DNA from: Pseudomonas alloputida
GTDB taxonomy: Bacteria > Pseudomonadota > Gammaproteobacteria > Pseudomonadales > Pseudomonadaceae
Reading direction: 5' to 3'
NCBI RefSeq assembly: GCF_021283545.2
Contig: NZ_CP128540.1
Span: 1,275,501-1,339,500 of the forward strand
DNA length: 64,000 nt
Every line of letters starts with the position of its first letter. Within the stretch, counting starts at the first letter, position 1. Under the pieces are notes generated by a model, which saw only the letters and a list, made by a program, of their open reading frames with translations, had not been told where the DNA came from and did no database searches. Below, one piece after another: positions 63,211-64,000 of this stretch. The translations under genes and the position numbers were made by a program.

Positions 63211-64000
63211 CTACAAAGGCTGTGCAGTGTTTTGGGAGGGTTGGTGCAACAACGCCGTCAACCCGGCGCTGTCCAGGGGCTTGCTCAGGTAATAGCCTTG
63301 CACTTCATGGCAGCGGTCCTTTTCCAGCGACTTGAGTTGATGTTCGCTTTCCACGCCTTCGGCTGTCACTGTCAGCCCCATCGCCTCGCCCAGGTTGATG
63401 ATGGCCTGGACCACAGCGCGGTCGCTGCCGCCGTTGTTGTTCAGGCCGCTGATGAAGCGCTTGTCGATCTTGATGCTGTCGAACGGGTAGGTACGCAGGT
63501 AGCCCAACGACGAATAGCCGGTGCCGAAATCATCCATGTTCAGGCGCACCCCTAGCTCCTTGAGCGACAGCATGGTGCCTAATGCGCCTTCGATATCGTT
63601 GAGCATCACGTTCTCGGTAATTTCCAGTTCCAGGCGTTGGGCGGGGAAGGCCGTGTCGAGCAAAGTTTCGCGCACGTCCGCTACCACATCGCTGCGCAAG
63701 AACTGGGCAGGCGACAGGTTGACTGAAACCAGCACGTCGGCCGGCCAGTCATGGGCAGTGCGGCAAGCTTCGCGAAGCACCCAGCGGCCCAGCGCAACAA
63801 TGATGTCGCTCTGCTCGGCCAACGGGATGAAGGTGTCCGGCGCCAGCAACCCTTCCTGTGGATGCCGCCAGCGCACCAAGGCCTCGACCGCGACGATTCG
63901 CAGGTCGTCCAGGCGGTAGCGTGGCTGGTAATGCAACTCGAACTCCTCATTGCGCAGGGCCCTGCGCAGGTCGTTCTCCAGCTGGCGGCGGTACTGGATC
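63211..64000 (-). CDS. EAL-domain cyclic-di-GMP phosphodiesterase, C-terminal part
   Basis: The last 263 codons of a minus-strand gene that continues beyond the window end. The visible part is a full EAL domain: ELHYQPRYRL, VEALVRWRHP (EAL signature as VEAL), VSVNLSPAQF, LEITENVM, MDDFGTGYSSLGYLR, KIDKRFI, AEGVES and VQGYYLSKP. All catalytic blocks seem intact. Upstream residues (QLENDLRRALRNEEF) are typical of the linker after a GGDEF domain, so the whole protein is probably a GGDEF-EAL hybrid. Confidence 0.9.
   Translation of the reverse strand, partial: IQYRRQLENDLRRALRNEEFELHYQPRYRLDDLRIVAVEALVRWRHPQEGLLAPDTFIPLAEQSDIIVALGRWVLREACRTAHDWPADVLVSVNLSPAQFLRSDVVADVRETLLDTAFPAQRLELEITENVMLNDIEGALGTMLSLKELGVRLNMDDFGTGYSSLGYLRTYPFDSIKIDKRFISGLNNNGGSDRAVVQAIINLGEAMGLTVTAEGVESEHQLKSLEKDRCHEVQGYYLSKPLDSAGLTALLHQPSQNTAQPL

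Overview
The window comes from a high-GC gamma-proteobacterium, almost certainly Pseudomonas of the P. putida group. The evidence is the gene order (argG end, nth-rnf, metG-apbC, dcd, dinG, pdxH, nhaA, liv/bra transporter, rapA), Pseudomonas-only families (PA3496 family, DUF6231, CcoM) and scattered REP palindromes of the GTGGGAGCGGGC type. Most of it is ordinary chromosomal core, with a few accessory insertions.

Layout. 1-1.9 kb: 3' end of argG, a two-helix membrane protein, an orphan LuxR-type response regulator and a small PA3496-family protein. 2.0-5.3 kb (minus): rnfA-D-G-E-nth, a shortened Rnf cluster with no rnfB or rnfC. 5.4-10.3 kb: metG, apbC/mrp, a cold-shock gene, dcd and a small proline-rich ORF. 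10.3-17.4 kb (minus): the ligase-associated DNA repair set (exonuclease, ATP-dependent ligase, helicase, PdeM) with an aspartoacylase-like gene in the middle. 17.5-19.9 kb: a penicillin-acylase-type lipoprotein. 20.0-25.1 kb: a MocR regulator divergent from four overlapping genes (serine acetyltransferase-like, AlaX-like tRNA editor, MFS carrier, cysteine-synthase-like PLP enzyme). This is the best candidate here for an undescribed system: it looks like a pathway making and exporting a beta-substituted alanine, with a tRNA-proofreading immunity gene.

25.3-39.3 kb: a four-gene SEC-C/YchJ operon, two tandem OmpA-type lipoproteins, DUF1145, a CopD-like protein, dinG, an agarase-like glycosidase, a beta-lactamase-fold esterase, a third OmpA-type lipoprotein with a Lys/Ala tail, pdxH, a SlyB-like lipoprotein and nhaA. 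39.5-41.6 kb: an IS110-family insertion sequence inside a REP element, followed in tandem by a diverged transposase-less relative. Their non-coding left ends appear to conserve RNA folds. 41.6-45.6 kb: an FAD oxidoreductase, a lipoprotein and a lower-GC delta-60 repeat protein. 45.7-50.7 kb (minus): a complete branched-chain amino acid ABC transporter. 51-64 kb: DUF2288, a beta-hydroxyacid dehydrogenase, an MHYT-GGDEF-EAL protein, rapA, small hypotheticals, the 38-residue ccoM with an Anr box, an AaeB/DUF1656/AaeA-type efflux operon behind a SlyA-like palindrome, and the 3' part of an EAL phosphodiesterase gene.

All assignments were made by reading translations and motifs; no database search or folding program was run.
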